Source of the DNA: JAHEZL01 sp964406465
GTDB lineage: Bacteria > Bacteroidota > Bacteroidia > Flavobacteriales_C > GCA-002722245
Direction: 5' to 3'
NCBI GenBank assembly: GCA_964406465.1
Contig: CAYORT010000001.1
Span: 286,535-350,534 of the forward strand
DNA length: 64,000 bases
The position numbers and the translations under genes are program-made. The stretch's first letter is position 1. The number at the start of each line of letters is the position of its first letter. The notes beneath the pieces were generated by a model, which saw only the letters and a program-made list of their open reading frames with translations, did not search any database and was not told the origin of the DNA. Shown piece after piece: positions 26,473 through 34,233 of the stretch.

Positions 26473-26594
26473 ATTTGCCTTTTTTGCACTTTAAACAAAT
26501 CTATTTTAAAAACAAAGTGGGTGTGGGGTGGGCGTTTCATTCTTACAAACACGAGCTTGTTCATAAGCCTTGCTTTTTGTTAATAAAAAAACAA

Positions 26595-26626
26595 AAAGGG
26601 CATCAGCCTTTAGGTTGATGCCCTTT
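26595..26626 (-). terminator. Terminator after the TSP3-repeat outer-membrane protein
   Basis: AAAGGGCATCA (26595-26605) is a perfect 11-bp complement of TGATGCCCTTT (26616-26626). On the minus strand the stem is followed by TTGTTTTTTTATT, a good U-tract. It lies 18 nt beyond the 26644 stop. Confidence 0.88.
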
Positions 26627-26643
26627 CATTAGAAGTTCTTATT

Positions 26644-27924
26644 TTACGGCTGATCGAAGAAGAAATCGATGATTTTATGAATGTCCTCCATCTTCATGTT
26701 TACTTTCTTATCGAAGAATTTATCAATTACTGTATAAATCTCCTTAATGCTGATTTTACCATTGTTGTCTTCATCTGCTAGGGCGTAAGGAGCAACCAAC
26801 ACTGTTCCTTCAGGCAAGCTTTCAGGTTCTTTTTCACCAGCTGCAATGCATAAACTTGGGTATATCTTACAAATTAGTTCGTGATCCATAGCAATGGAGT
26901 CATTGTACATCTTTTGGAAAATGGAATCGTTTATGGTAACACCGCTATCATTTACGAAAGCATTTTTCTCGGTTTTAGGTTCAGCATCTTTGTAGTCTAC
27001 AACTCCATCGTTATCGCTATCTAATGGGCATCCTTTTGCGTCTACTTTAGTTTTTTCTGGTGTAAACGGACACATGTCTATTGGATCTGTCACGCCGTCG
27101 CCATCTGAATCTGCATTTACTACTAAAGCAGTAACGTTCGGACCAGTATACACCTCGGAGGTTGGTTTTTTCTGGAAGTTAACTTGTACACCAATTGTAG
27201 CCGACCAAAACCCATCGTTTTGAGTTCCCGCTTTAAAATTGTCAAGGTAATCTGTTTGCGCAAAATAATACGTTCCTTGCATCAAGAAATCGGCATTTCT
27301 ACCGATTTTGGCCTTGAGTCCGAAACCAACTGGAAAAACAAGTGCACTTCGTGAATAATTGTTGTTTGGATCAGTTAATTTAGTCTCATAAGTGAAATCG
27401 CGCTTTAATTTCTTTGAAAGGGGAATATTGGCAGAGCTTTCAATCATATTTCTAATGCTTCCGTCACTCCAATAGAAGTACTGTTCTTTATTGGCATCGG
27501 TTAAGTCTCCGTATGGATCAAACAAGAAATATCCAGCGCCGCCAAAAAAATAGGGACCCAACTTGCCACTTTTCATCATATATTTATTATCCAAGTGGAA
27601 ACCCAAGGTAAATTGTCCACCCATCAAACTAGATTCGAAATTTAAATTTCGACCACCAGATCTCTCATTACTCGCTACTTGAGCGTAGAATCCTGTTAAA
27701 TCGGCACTAAACATGGTAAGAAATCGTTGGTTCAATGAAAAGGTGTATCCAGGCCTAACATCATCTACCGAACCTAATTGCTTAAACGTTCCAATGTCTC
27801 CAATGTAATTGAATCCTCCTACACCTACGCCAATTCTAAAAAGGTTGAATTTTACTGAATCTTGGGCATTCAGTAAACCTATAAAGAGTGTCAATGCAAA
27901 TGATAATACGTATCGTAGTTTCAT
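26644..27924 (-). CDS. Outer-membrane beta-barrel protein with thrombospondin type 3 and EF-hand-like motifs
   Basis: A 426-residue protein with signal peptide (residues 1-20, ending LLNAQ). Residues about 25-255 look like an outer-membrane barrel, with alternating aromatic strands (GVGGFNYIGDIG, FTLGFHLDNKYMM, FFGGAGYFLF). Next come Asp-rich calcium-binding thrombospondin type 3-like units (DSDGDGVTDPIDMCP and DSDNDGVVDYKDAEP, about 270-310). Near the end is an EF-hand-like loop DEDNNGKISIKE. In OmpA-family proteins TSP3 repeats link the barrel to a peptidoglycan-binding domain, but here the C-terminus is not recognisably OmpA-like. It has its own terminator. Confidence 0.8.
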   Translation of the reverse strand: MKLRYVLSFALTLFIGLLNAQDSVKFNLFRIGVGVGGFNYIGDIGTFKQLGSVDDVRPGYTFSLNQRFLTMFSADLTGFYAQVASNERSGGRNLNFESSLMGGQFTLGFHLDNKYMMKSGKLGPYFFGGAGYFLFDPYGDLTDANKEQYFYWSDGSIRNMIESSANIPLSKKLKRDFTYETKLTDPNNNYSRSALVFPVGFGLKAKIGRNADFLMQGTYYFAQTDYLDNFKAGTQNDGFWSATIGVQVNFQKKPTSEVYTGPNVTALVVNADSDGDGVTDPIDMCPFTPEKTKVDAKGCPLDSDNDGVVDYKDAEPKTEKNAFVNDSGVTINDSIFQKMYNDSIAMDHELICKIYPSLCIAAGEKEPESLPEGTVLVAPYALADEDNNGKISIKEIYTVIDKFFDKKVNMKMEDIHKIIDFFFDQP

Positions 27925-27982
27925 GGTAATTTTATTGATGGTGCCCTAATTTAGATTTTTTTTTAGTAAAAATAAATTTTGC

Positions 27983-28696
27983 TTAGAAGTTTGGCTTCAA
28001 TAAATACTTGGTATAGAACTTATCAATCTCAACAACTGCTTCTTCTGCGGTGTCTACTAAGATGTATAAATCAAGGTCTTCCTGACTAATATTTTTGTTT
28101 TTCAAGAGGGTGTTTTTGAACCATTCAATTAATCCACCCCAAAATTCTTTGCCTACTAGTATGATTGGAAAGTGTCCGATTTTTTGTGTTTGAATTAATG
28201 TCATTGCTTCAAACAATTCGTCTAATGTTCCAAAACCGCCAGGCAATACAATAAATCCTTGTGCATATTTCACAAACATTACTTTTCTCACAAAGAAATA
28301 TTCAAAATCAAGATTTTTGTCTTTATCGATATAGGGGTTAGAGGATTGCTCAAAAGGCAAATCAATATTTAGTCCCACCGATTTACCGCCACCGCGTTTA
28401 GCGCCCTTGTTTGCCGCTTCCATGATACCTGGTCCGCCACCTGTAATAACACCATATCCGTGCTGAGTAAGTTTAAAAGCAATATCTTCTGCCAATAAAT
28501 AATACTTATCGTCTTGTGGAGTTCGGGCCGAACCAAAAATAGAAACGCAGGGTCCGATTACCGATAATTTATCAAATGCTTCAACGAACTCGGCCATGAT
28601 TTTAAAAATAGCCCATGAATCGTTTGTTTTGATCTCATTCCATTTCTTTTTCTTGAATGCTTCTCTAACTCTTTTTTCTTCTTCTTTACCTGCCAT
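27983..28696 (-). CDS. LOG-family phosphoribohydrolase-like protein
   Basis: A 237-residue protein of the Rossmann-fold nucleotide-binding LOG family (TIGR00730 type). Motifs are SIFGSARTP early, GGGPGIMEAANKGAKRGGG in the middle and the signature PGGFGTLDELFEA. Members cleave cytokinin riboside 5'-monophosphates or, in bacteria, other nucleoside monophosphates such as AMP; the physiological substrate here is unknown. Cytoplasmic. It lies 81 nt downstream of uvrA on the same strand. Confidence 0.92.
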   Translation of the reverse strand: MAGKEEEKRVREAFKKKKWNEIKTNDSWAIFKIMAEFVEAFDKLSVIGPCVSIFGSARTPQDDKYYLLAEDIAFKLTQHGYGVITGGGPGIMEAANKGAKRGGGKSVGLNIDLPFEQSSNPYIDKDKNLDFEYFFVRKVMFVKYAQGFIVLPGGFGTLDELFEAMTLIQTQKIGHFPIILVGKEFWGGLIEWFKNTLLKNKNISQEDLDLYILVDTAEEAVVEIDKFYTKYLLKPNF

Positions 28697-28777
28697 AATG
28701 AAAGATTATTTTCTTAAAGATAGCAGCAAAAAGTAAGTAGGGAAGAAAACATCAAAAACAATATCAAACAAGCATTG

Positions 28778-31555
28778 TTAATTGCTCAGTTCTTGTTTTA
28801 AATACTGGCCGGTGACACTTTTTTTATTCTTGGCAATTTCTTCGGGTGTGCCTTCGGCAACAATTTGTCCGCCATTTTTTCCGCCTTCAGGGCCCATGTC
28901 TACCACGTAATCGGCTAACTTAATCACATCTAGGTTGTGTTCAATCACCAAAACAGTGTTTCCTTTGTCGACTAATTTTTGCAAAATCTCCATCAAGATT
29001 CTGATATCTTCAAAATGCAATCCGGTGGTAGGTTCATCAAGGATATAGAGCGTTTTGCCGGTGTCTTTTTTTGATAGTTCACTTGCCAGCTTTATTCGTT
29101 GCGCTTCACCACCCGAAAGGGTTGTAGAGGGTTGTCCTAAATGAATGTATCCCAATCCTACATTCACCAATGTATTTAGTTTTTGTGCGATTTTTGGATG
29201 ACTTTCAAAGAAAACTGCGGCTTCAGAAATTCCTAAATTCAGCACATCGTTGATGTTCTTTCCCTTGTATTTTACTCTTAATGTTTCAGCATTGAACCTC
29301 TTTCCATTGCACACTTCACATTGCGCAAAAACATCAGGTAAAAAATTCATTTCAATTTTTTTAACTCCTGCTCCTTTGCACTCTTCACATCTTCCGCCGC
29401 TCACATTAAATGAAAAACGATTGGCTTTAAATCCTTTAATTTTTGCTTCTGGAAGCAAGGCATATAGATTTCTAATGTCGGTATAAACGTCGGTGTAGGT
29501 GGCCGGATTTGATCGTGGAGTTCTGCCAATTGGTGCTTGATCAATTTGTATTAATTTGTCAATGTTTTCAACACCTTCAATACTTTTAAATGCGAGTGCG
29601 AGATTGTTTCCTTTATTGACAATTTGGTTTACTGCCGGACACAAAGTTTCGTTTACAAGCGTTGATTTTCCGCTTCCACTTAAACCACTTATACAAACCA
29701 ATTTTCCCAACGGTAAGGTGAAATTCACCTTCTTTAAATTGTTGCCTGAAGCTTCCTTCAGTACTATCTTTTTACCATTTCCTTTTCTTCTTTTTGAAGG
29801 CACTTCTATTTTTTTTATGCCCGATAAATATTGAAAAGTTGTGGAGTTTTTATTACTTAGTTTTTTAGGTGTTGCCGCGTCAATTATTTCTCCACCGTTT
29901 ACACCTGCGCCCGGACCAACATCTATCACGTAATCGGCGGCTTCAATCATTTCTTTGTCGTGCTCAACAACCAGTACAGAATTTCCTGTATCACGTAACT
30001 TTTTGAGTGCATTAATGAGCTTAATGTTATCTTTTTGATGCAAGCCAATACTAGGTTCATCTAATATGTACAATACACCCACTAAATCTGATCCTATTTG
30101 TGATGCCAATCTAATACGTTGGCTTTCGCCTCCCGATAAGCTTTTTGAGCTTCGGTTTAGTGTTAGGTAGTGCAATCCTACATCAATTAAAAACTGCGCT
30201 TTTCGCTTTATTTCCTTGATGATTTCAAATCCGATTTGCATCTGATTCTTGTTCAATTTTTTTTCCAAAGCAAAAATCCATGCATAGAAATCTTCCACAT
30301 CTTGGTTTACCAGCTGAGGTATATTTTTACCATCGATTTTAAAATGAACGGCAATTTTATTTAATCTATCTCCATTGCAAACTTTGCATGTAACATAGTT
30401 TGAGAAAGTACTCAGCCATTTGTCGGATGTGCCTTCTTGTTCATCGGCCAACTGCTCTAATAGATTGATGATGCCCGAAAAACCATCGGGTTCGCCATAG
30501 AACATTTCATTTAGAAGTTCCTCTGTATAATCGGCAATTGGAGTGGTGATAGTTGCTTCGTGTTTTTTACACAATTTTTCCAATTGAGAGAAAATCCAAT
30601 TTTCGCGATATTTTCCCAAAGGCAAAATCGCACCATTTTTTAATGATAATTTCTTATTTGGAATGATCTTATTGGAATCAATTTCGGGGATGCTACCTAG
30701 GCCTTTGCAATGCGGACAAGCCCCGTAGGGCGAGTTGAAAGAAAACAAGTTTGGTTCTGGATCAGGGTAGGAGAGTCCGGTTGTTGGACACATTAAATTT
30801 CTGCTGTAAAACTTAAGATTATTCGATTCGTGTTCACCGGCCATAACAACGCCGTTTCCTACTTTTAAAGCGGTTTCGATAGATGCTTTAAATCTATCGT
30901 CTTGTTCTTTCGAAAGATCTAGGCGATCAATAACCACTTCGATATCATGTATCTTGTATCTGTCGACTTGATAACCTTTGCTTAGTTCTACTATCTTTCC
31001 ATCAACTCTAACTCTTAAATATCCTTGTTTGATAAGCTTTTCGAATAATTCTCGGTAATGTCCTTTTCTTCCTTTTACCAATGGTGCATAAAGCACTACT
31101 TTTTTCTTATTGAAATCGCTGGTTATTTTTTTTACAATTTGTGCAGTAGTAAAGCGTACCATTTCTTCGCCACTTTCATAGGAATAGGCGGTACCAACTC
31201 TGGCAAAAAGTAGACGCAATAAATCGTAAATTTCTGTTGTTGTTCCAACTGTGGATCGCGGACTTTTTCCGGTGGTTTTTTGTTCAATCGACACCACCGG
31301 ACTTAAACCTTCAATGCTGTCAACGTCGGGTTTTTCCAGATTTCCTAGGTATTGTCGCGCATAAACAGAAAAGCTTTCAATGTAGCGTCTTTGACCCTCT
31401 GCATAAATGGTGTCGAATGCTAGTGAAGACTTACCACTTCCGCTCAAACCGGTGATAACAACCAATTCATTGCGTGGAATAGTAACAGAGATGTCTTTAA
31501 GGTTATGCTCTCTTGCGCCAAAAACCTTAATATATTCTTTGCTGTTTTCTTTCAT
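28778..31555 (-). CDS. uvrA: UvrABC excinuclease subunit A
   Basis: The damage-recognition ATPase of nucleotide excision repair, 925 residues, close to the usual length. Two ABC ATPase modules are visible: Walker A GLSGSGKSSLAFDT near the N-terminus and GLSGSGKSTLVNET in the second half, with signature motifs LSGGESQRIRLA and LSGGEAQRIKLA. CxxC zinc-binding pairs are present (CPHCKG; CEECKG with CEVC). The start codon shares one base with the stop of the lytic transglycosylase gene upstream. This is an ordinary housekeeping gene with no SOS-type operator that I can identify. Confidence 0.98.
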   Translation of the reverse strand: MKENSKEYIKVFGAREHNLKDISVTIPRNELVVITGLSGSGKSSLAFDTIYAEGQRRYIESFSVYARQYLGNLEKPDVDSIEGLSPVVSIEQKTTGKSPRSTVGTTTEIYDLLRLLFARVGTAYSYESGEEMVRFTTAQIVKKITSDFNKKKVVLYAPLVKGRKGHYRELFEKLIKQGYLRVRVDGKIVELSKGYQVDRYKIHDIEVVIDRLDLSKEQDDRFKASIETALKVGNGVVMAGEHESNNLKFYSRNLMCPTTGLSYPDPEPNLFSFNSPYGACPHCKGLGSIPEIDSNKIIPNKKLSLKNGAILPLGKYRENWIFSQLEKLCKKHEATITTPIADYTEELLNEMFYGEPDGFSGIINLLEQLADEQEGTSDKWLSTFSNYVTCKVCNGDRLNKIAVHFKIDGKNIPQLVNQDVEDFYAWIFALEKKLNKNQMQIGFEIIKEIKRKAQFLIDVGLHYLTLNRSSKSLSGGESQRIRLASQIGSDLVGVLYILDEPSIGLHQKDNIKLINALKKLRDTGNSVLVVEHDKEMIEAADYVIDVGPGAGVNGGEIIDAATPKKLSNKNSTTFQYLSGIKKIEVPSKRRKGNGKKIVLKEASGNNLKKVNFTLPLGKLVCISGLSGSGKSTLVNETLCPAVNQIVNKGNNLALAFKSIEGVENIDKLIQIDQAPIGRTPRSNPATYTDVYTDIRNLYALLPEAKIKGFKANRFSFNVSGGRCEECKGAGVKKIEMNFLPDVFAQCEVCNGKRFNAETLRVKYKGKNINDVLNLGISEAAVFFESHPKIAQKLNTLVNVGLGYIHLGQPSTTLSGGEAQRIKLASELSKKDTGKTLYILDEPTTGLHFEDIRILMEILQKLVDKGNTVLVIEHNLDVIKLADYVVDMGPEGGKNGGQIVAEGTPEEIAKNKKSVTGQYLKQELSN

Positions 31556-32550
31556 TATTTAGGGTCGGTGGCAGTTCCTGGATCAGAAATATCCATTAGT
31601 GAATCATCAACATTACCCAATGAATCATCTGGTGAAGAAATTAGCTCGGAATATTGATAAATACCACTTTTTGGAAACTTGAAGGTGTATGATTTTCCTG
31701 CTTTTACAGTCAATCTATTTTCACGTAGCCAAGGATTTAAAGTTTTCAATATTTTGTAATTCGAACCTTTAGCTTTGGCATAATCCATAAGGTTTGCAAT
31801 GGTGCTGTCTACTTTTACTTCGTATGTGTCGTAAGGAGGATAGGCATCTATTTCATCAGGATCGTAGCCATAGTATCGCGGATTAGAAAAAATGGCTTTG
31901 TATGCTAAAATTCTAAATACATATCTCGATGTTTCAGTGTTCAATAGCAAATCGTAGTAGTTCTTAACTTGTTGTTCGCGCATTCTGCTGTTTAAACCGC
32001 CCATTCCCATGTTGTAAGAAGCAGCCACTGAGGTCCAATTTTTAAATCTTTTATAGGCCGCTTTAAAATACTTACATGCTGCGTAGGTAGATTTTTCTAC
32101 ATCGTATCGGTCATCAACTTCTTCGCGAATTTCCATGTCGAATTCTTTAGCGGTATTAGGCATAAGCTGCCAAAAACCGGTAGCGCCCACAGGGGAAACA
32201 ACATTGGTTAATCCGCTTTCAATTACTGCTACATATTTTAAATCTTCGGGAAGCCCTTGTTCTTTCAATATTCTTTCTATTAAAGGGAACCATCTTTTGG
32301 AGCGTTTAAAATACATTATGGTTTCCGATTGCCAGTAGGCTGTTTTTAGCAATTCTCTATCGTAACGTTCCCTAATGTCATCACTTTGGAAAGGCACTTG
32401 TTCACCGCAGAAGTTAATATCGGGAGAGATTTTAAAATCTCTAAAAATCATGTAAAATGGAGACTTGTCGCTGTTTGTCGAGAAAGTAAACAACTCGAAA
32501 ACACCGAATATACCTAAAACGATAACTATTGCTGCAACACCTTTTTTCAT
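31555..32550 (-). CDS. Lytic transglycosylase (MltD-like) with LysM-like C-terminus
   Basis: Cleaves peptidoglycan glycan strands to form 1,6-anhydro ends. 331 residues from the ATG at 32550, which gives a proper signal/membrane segment (MKKGVAAIVIVLGIFGVF); a longer in-frame start at 32628 overlaps the upstream gene and is rejected. The SLT domain shows VIESGLTNVVSPVGATGFWQ with the catalytic Glu, LMPNTAKEF and AASYNMGMGGL. A LysM-like stretch (ILKTLNPWLRENRLTVKAG) lies near the C-terminus. It starts 1 nt after the WecA-like stop, so the two are probably cotranscribed. Confidence 0.92.
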   Translation of the reverse strand: MKKGVAAIVIVLGIFGVFELFTFSTNSDKSPFYMIFRDFKISPDINFCGEQVPFQSDDIRERYDRELLKTAYWQSETIMYFKRSKRWFPLIERILKEQGLPEDLKYVAVIESGLTNVVSPVGATGFWQLMPNTAKEFDMEIREEVDDRYDVEKSTYAACKYFKAAYKRFKNWTSVAASYNMGMGGLNSRMREQQVKNYYDLLLNTETSRYVFRILAYKAIFSNPRYYGYDPDEIDAYPPYDTYEVKVDSTIANLMDYAKAKGSNYKILKTLNPWLRENRLTVKAGKSYTFKFPKSGIYQYSELISSPDDSLGNVDDSLMDISDPGTATDPK

Positions 32551-32551
32551 G

Positions 32552-33646
32552 CTATTTTTTATCTTCTTTCCTTTTTCGCTTGGTAAGGTAGAAAAGTACA
32601 GAGAATAATAAAACACAATAAGTGCCAAAAATGGAGATTGTTATATAATTCCAATTGTTAATAAAGTGAAGAATTGCAATGGCCAAACACATTGATACGG
32701 CTGAAATAGCGCAGAATACAATGGCAACATGCCTATCGCTTAAACCTGCATAAGATAGGTGGTGGGTGGTGTGGTCTCGGCCCCCCACAAACGGACTCTG
32801 TTTGCGCATTAGGCGATTAATTGTCACTGTGGTTGTGTCTACAATAGGTAAAATGAATACAGTAACTGCTGAAAGAACTCTTTTTGAAAAAATGAGATCA
32901 CCATTTTGATCGGCCCCATTCCAAAAGAATACAATTCCAACTGCTGCTAATAAAACCCCTAAAAATTGACTTCCAGTATCTCCCATATACATTCTTGAAG
33001 GATTCCAGTTGAAATACAAAAAGCCTAACAGGGCAGCTACCTGCACCAAACATATAATAAAAAAGGTTTTTTGTGTTAGGTGTAAATTAGTGTCTAACAC
33101 TATTAGAAAAAGCGTGGTTAAACACACAAAAATGGATACTGAAGTAGTGATTGCATCCATATTGTCAAGCATATTAATGGAGTTCATCATTCCTATCACC
33201 CAAAAAATTGTAAGTGCATAATTTAGCCATTGGTATTGCTCATCAAAAAGTGTTATTACCGTGCCTGTTACCAGTAAAATAATTCCGCATAAAACCTGTC
33301 CCAAAAATTTCATCAAAGGCTTGGTATTGTAGGCGTCGTCGGCCAAACCAATCATGAAGCCTAAAGATGATGCTACCAATATTCCTATTGTTGCTGTGTC
33401 TCCGGTTTCAAAGTGCTTAAAGGATGCTACTACAAATGAAACCAAGAAAAGGATGTAAAATGAGATGCCACCAAAAGCGGGTTTGGAAGTGCTACCCCAT
33501 CTAATAATAGTTCCATCATTATTTGAGTTAGATCTAACACCTAGTGTTTTTGAAAAATTAAGGAATAGTCCGTTTATTAGGACAGAGAATCCAACAATGA
33601 TTAAAAACAAAGTGAGATAAAAAATGACATCGTTGATTTTAAGCAT
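32552..33646 (-). CDS. UDP-sugar:undecaprenyl-phosphate sugar-1-phosphate transferase (WecA/MraY family)
   Basis: A 364-residue multi-pass inner-membrane enzyme that loads the first sugar phosphate onto undecaprenyl phosphate, initiating a surface polysaccharide. About ten or eleven helices are visible. Family motifs are FGGISFY, the Asp pair in GLADDAYNT, NMLDNMDAI, MGDTGSQFLG, and the late GGRDHTTHHL histidine motif. GlcNAc-1-phosphate is the usual donor of this subgroup but is not proven here. It lies in the minus-strand exopolysaccharide block, 39 nt after rfbC. Confidence 0.92.
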   Translation of the reverse strand: MLKINDVIFYLTLFLIIVGFSVLINGLFLNFSKTLGVRSNSNNDGTIIRWGSTSKPAFGGISFYILFLVSFVVASFKHFETGDTATIGILVASSLGFMIGLADDAYNTKPLMKFLGQVLCGIILLVTGTVITLFDEQYQWLNYALTIFWVIGMMNSINMLDNMDAITTSVSIFVCLTTLFLIVLDTNLHLTQKTFFIICLVQVAALLGFLYFNWNPSRMYMGDTGSQFLGVLLAAVGIVFFWNGADQNGDLIFSKRVLSAVTVFILPIVDTTTVTINRLMRKQSPFVGGRDHTTHHLSYAGLSDRHVAIVFCAISAVSMCLAIAILHFINNWNYITISIFGTYCVLLFSVLFYLTKRKRKEDKK

Positions 33647-33685
33647 TTTTTTTATTTAATCCTGCAAAAGTAAACTTTTACAAAA

Positions 33686-34228
33686 TTAAAACAAACCTTT
33701 AAATTCGGTAAATGGCTTCCCGAGTAGGTCTTTTTGCGAAATAATTGGATTTTTTATGTTCCAATCAATATTTAAAGTAGGGTCATTCCACAAAATGGAA
33801 CGCTCTGAATCTCTATTGTAATTTGCAGTGCATTTATATGAGAAGATACTGTCGTCTTCAAGTGTAACGAATCCGTGAGCAAAGCCTTCTGGAATGTACA
33901 ACATCTTATGATTTTCTTCCGATAATATAATATCAGTGTATTTTCCGAATGTAGGAGAACCTGTTCTCAAATCCACCGCGATGTCTCTTACAGCGCCTCT
34001 TAAGACACTAATCAATTTGCCTTGAGCAAAAGGAGGCACCTGAAAATGAAGTCCTCTCAATGTGTTTTTAGATGATTTTGAAATATTATCTTGAACGAAA
34101 TTATGCTGTATACCTAAATTTTTGAAAGTATTTTCATTGAATGATTCAAAGAAATATCCTCTTTCGTCGAAGAATACTCTAGGTTCAATTATTATTACGC
34201 CGGCTATCTTAGTTGGAGTGATTTGCAT
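33686..34228 (-). CDS. rfbC: dTDP-4-dehydrorhamnose 3,5-epimerase
   Basis: The third step of dTDP-L-rhamnose synthesis. A 180-residue cupin of standard length, with NTLRGLHFQVPP (catalytic His61), the RDIAVDLR strand, IPEGFAHGF and the SERSILWNDP ending. rfbA, rfbB and rfbD are not in the window and must be elsewhere if the pathway is complete. It starts 5 nt after the Wzc-like stop, so the two are likely one transcript. Confidence 0.96.
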   Translation of the reverse strand: MQITPTKIAGVIIIEPRVFFDERGYFFESFNENTFKNLGIQHNFVQDNISKSSKNTLRGLHFQVPPFAQGKLISVLRGAVRDIAVDLRTGSPTFGKYTDIILSEENHKMLYIPEGFAHGFVTLEDDSIFSYKCTANYNRDSERSILWNDPTLNIDWNIKNPIISQKDLLGKPFTEFKGLF

Positions 34229-34233
34229 GATTT

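Noticed and set aside
26496..26503. CAAATCTA, a minus-strand TAnnTTTG match upstream of the Thr/Asn-rich protein gene
   Set aside because: The only upstream TTTG is 9 nt away instead of about 19, so it is not called a promoter.
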